A stretch of 64,000 nucleotides of DNA. Source: Limimaricola sp. G21655-S1. Its GTDB lineage: Bacteria > Pseudomonadota > Alphaproteobacteria > Rhodobacterales > Rhodobacteraceae. How positions within the stretch are numbered: the first letter of the stretch is position 1; every line of letters begins with the position of its first letter. The stretch is from NCBI RefSeq assembly GCF_027213785.1, contig NZ_JAPWGO010000013.1, forward strand, positions 1-64,000, read 5' to 3'. The notes beneath the pieces were generated by a model. It had not been told where the DNA came from. It did not search any database and saw only the letters and a program-made list of their open reading frames with translations. Below are positions 62,449-64,000 of the stretch, piece after piece. The translations under genes were made by a program, and so were the position numbers.

Positions 62449-62468
62449 GCCGGGCCTCGGGGCCCGGC
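62449..62468 (+). terminator. 8-bp stem-loop after the binding-protein gene
   Basis: GCCGGGCC (62449) and GGCCCGGC (62461) form a perfect stem with a TCGG tetraloop, 8 bp beyond the stop. Without a T-run it probably protects the upstream message rather than ending transcription. Confidence 0.6.
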
Positions 62469-62488
62469 TCCCATCCGAAGGCGAGACC

Positions 62489-63253
62489 ATGACCGCGATG
62501 CTTCTGGAAACCAAGGATCTGACCGTGCGTTTCGGCGGTCATGTCGCCGTCGACGCGGTGAGCTGCGGCTTTCGGGCGGGCGAACTTACCGCCATCGTCG
62601 GGCCGAACGGTGCCGGCAAGACCACCTATTTCAACCTGATCTCCGGTCAGATCGCCGCCAGCGCCGGCCGGGTACGGCTGGCCGGGCGTGACATCACCCG
62701 GATGAACGTGTCGGAGCGCTGTCGTCTCGGGCTCGGGCGCGCGTTCCAGCTGACCAACCTGTTTCCCGGCCTCTCGGTGCTGGAGAACCTGCGGCTGGTG
62801 GTGCAGGCGCGGCGCGGTCGCGGATTCTCGCTGTTGCGGCTGGCGTGCTCGGATCGCGAGGTGACGCGCGAGGCCGAGGAACTCCTAGCGCGGCTGCGGC
62901 TGGAGGCACTGGCGGAGCAGCCGGTTTCGGAGTTGAGCCACGGTAATCAGCGCAAGCTGGAGGTGGCGCTGCTGATCGCGCTCGATCCGCTGGTCTACAT
63001 GTTCGACGAACCCACGGCCGGCATGTCGCTCGACGAGGCACCGGTGGTGCTCGATTTGATCGCCGGGCTCAAGGCGCGGGCCGACCGCACCATCCTTCTG
63101 GTCGAGCACAAGATGGACGTGATCCGCAGCCTCGCGGACCGGATCATCGTGCTGCACAACGGCGCGCTCGCCGCCGACGGCCCCCCTGAGGCGGTGATGG
63201 CCTCGGCGGTGGTGCAGGAAGCTTATATGGGGCGGGAGCTGGAGGATGTCTGA
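62489..63253 (+). CDS. ABC transporter ATP-binding protein (LivG/UrtD type)
   Basis: A 254-residue ATPase. Walker A is GPNGAGKTTYFNLISG, the Q-loop is RAFQLTNLFPGLSV, the signature is LSHGNQRKLEVALLIA, Walker B is PLVYMFDEPTAGMS and the switch is LLVEHKMDVIRSLADRI. It belongs to the branched-chain amino acid/urea importer family and overlaps the second ATPase gene by 8 bp. Confidence 0.93.
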   Translation: MTAMLLETKDLTVRFGGHVAVDAVSCGFRAGELTAIVGPNGAGKTTYFNLISGQIAASAGRVRLAGRDITRMNVSERCRLGLGRAFQLTNLFPGLSVLENLRLVVQARRGRGFSLLRLACSDREVTREAEELLARLRLEALAEQPVSELSHGNQRKLEVALLIALDPLVYMFDEPTAGMSLDEAPVVLDLIAGLKARADRTILLVEHKMDVIRSLADRIIVLHNGALAADGPPEAVMASAVVQEAYMGRELEDV

Positions 63254-63968
63254 GCCGATCCTGACGCTCGAGGGGGTCGAGACCGATATCGGCCGCTACC
63301 ACATCCTTTCGGGCGTCGATCTCGAGGTGCCGCGCGGACAGGTGACGATGCTTCTGGGGCGAAACGGCGTCGGCAAGACCACGACGCTGCGGAGCGTGAT
63401 CGGTCATTGGCGCGCGAAATCGGGGCGGATCCTGTTCGACGGACAGGACATCACGAGGATGCCTACCCCCGCCATCGCGCGGATGGGCCTCGGCTTCGTG
63501 CCGGAGGACATGGGCATCTTCTCGGACCTGACGGTCGAGGAGAACATGACGCTGGCCGCCGCATCCGGTCCGCTGTCGCCCAAGCGTCGCGACCGGATCT
63601 TCGCGGCCTTCCCGCCGCTCGCCACGTTCTGGCGCGCGCCGGCGGGCACGCTGTCGGGCGGTCAGAAGCAGATGCTGTCCATTGCTCGCGCCATGGCCGA
63701 GGAGCGTCGGCTCTACCTGATCGACGAACCGACCAAGGGGCTGGCCCCGGCGATCGTCTCGACCATGGCGGCAGCGCTGCGCGAGTTGAAGCGCGAGGGC
63801 GCGTCGATCCTGCTGGTCGAACAGAATTTCGCGGTGGCGCGGGCCTTGGGCGACCGTGCCGCGGTGATGGAGGGCGGCCGCATCGTCTGGACCGGCGCAA
63901 TGGCCGAACTGGCCACGGATGCCAAGCTGCAGTCGAGGCTTCTCGGGCTGAGCGTGGAGGGCGCATGA
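63246..63968 (+). CDS. ABC transporter ATP-binding protein (LivF/UrtE type)
   Basis: A 240-residue ATPase. Walker A is GRNGVGKTTTLRSVIG, the signature is LSGGQKQMLSIARAMAEE, Walker B is RLYLIDEPTKGLAP and the switch is LLVEQNFAVARALGDRA. It is the second ATPase of the importer. Its stop overlaps the next start as ATGA. Confidence 0.93.
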   Translation: MSEPILTLEGVETDIGRYHILSGVDLEVPRGQVTMLLGRNGVGKTTTLRSVIGHWRAKSGRILFDGQDITRMPTPAIARMGLGFVPEDMGIFSDLTVEENMTLAAASGPLSPKRRDRIFAAFPPLATFWRAPAGTLSGGQKQMLSIARAMAEERRLYLIDEPTKGLAPAIVSTMAAALRELKREGASILLVEQNFAVARALGDRAAVMEGGRIVWTGAMAELATDAKLQSRLLGLSVEGA

Positions 63969-64000
63969 GCGTGCAGAGCGAGGGCGCCCCGGCGCATCGA
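63965..64000 (+). CDS. Start of the next gene, probably the importer's first permease (partial)
   Basis: An ATG overlapping the LivF-type stop opens a frame of 12 codons (MSVQSEGAPAHR) that runs off the window. Order and overlap suggest a LivH/LivM-type permease, but nothing diagnostic is visible yet. Confidence 0.5.
   Translation, partial: MSVQSEGAPAHR

Overview
This is a high-GC stretch (about two thirds G+C by eye) of an alphaproteobacterial genome, almost certainly Rhodobacteraceae in the broad sense (a Roseobacter-type organism). The reasons are the very high coding density with 1-4 bp stop/start overlaps, the single-chain indolepyruvate ferredoxin oxidoreductase, the ALDH16/DeoC pair, the PreT/PreA-HydA-amidohydrolase pyrimidine locus and the alphaproteobacterial-type elongator tRNA-Met. 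I see no phage, transposase, CRISPR array or rRNA. It reads as chromosome (or chromid) devoted mostly to uptake and breakdown of small organic compounds.

Layout. (1) 0.1-11.4 kb: a sugar-glycoside locus. It has an AGE-family sugar isomerase and a LacI regulator on the minus strand. On the plus strand it has glycerate 2-kinase, a second LacI regulator, a binding protein, two permeases, a GH63-type glycosidase and an ATPase. The combination glycosidase + glycerate kinase + mannose-type isomerase points to import and hydrolysis of a hexosyl-glycerate, most likely mannosylglycerate (digeneaside). Both permeases are unusually elaborated. (2) 11.5-18.7 kb: a DUF1289 protein, tRNA-Met(CAU), two adjacent GTPase/membrane proteins, a two-domain ALDH16-type dehydrogenase with deoC (deoxyribose phosphate to acetaldehyde to acetate), and hemP. 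(3) 18.8-22.9 kb, minus strand: an overlapping five-gene D-galactose (De Ley-Doudoroff) operon: SDR, dgoK, dgoA, SMP-30 lactonase, galM. The dehydratase is not in the window and the SDR lacks the usual active-site lysine.

(4) 23.4-36.5 kb: reductive pyrimidine catabolism: omega-amino acid aminotransferase, preT, a VOC protein, preA, a RutR-like TetR regulator, N-carbamoyl-beta-alanine amidohydrolase, a lipoprotein, dihydropyrimidinase and an NMT1/THI5-type ABC importer. Two related palindromic sites lie in the two divergent promoter regions. The importer operon is interrupted by a 246 bp gap that carries an inverted repeat whose third copy lies at the start of the window. (5) 36.5-41.9 kb: surface polysaccharide and lipid genes (galE, FlaA1/WbpM-like dehydratase, sugar-phosphate transferase, epimerase, CDP-alcohol phosphatidyltransferase). 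(6) 41.9-46 kb: putR/putA proline catabolism.

(7) 46.2-57.1 kb: indolepyruvate ferredoxin oxidoreductase followed by a full leucine/isovalerate operon (isovaleryl-CoA dehydrogenase, methylcrotonyl-CoA carboxylase beta and alpha, HMG-CoA lyase, methylglutaconyl-CoA hydratase), with an ASCH protein inside it and an Lrp regulator at its end. (8) 57-64 kb: egtB (ergothioneine) on the minus strand, a GH15 glucoamylase/trehalase-like enzyme, a deiodinase-like redoxin, and the start of a branched-chain-amino-acid-type ABC importer that runs off the window.
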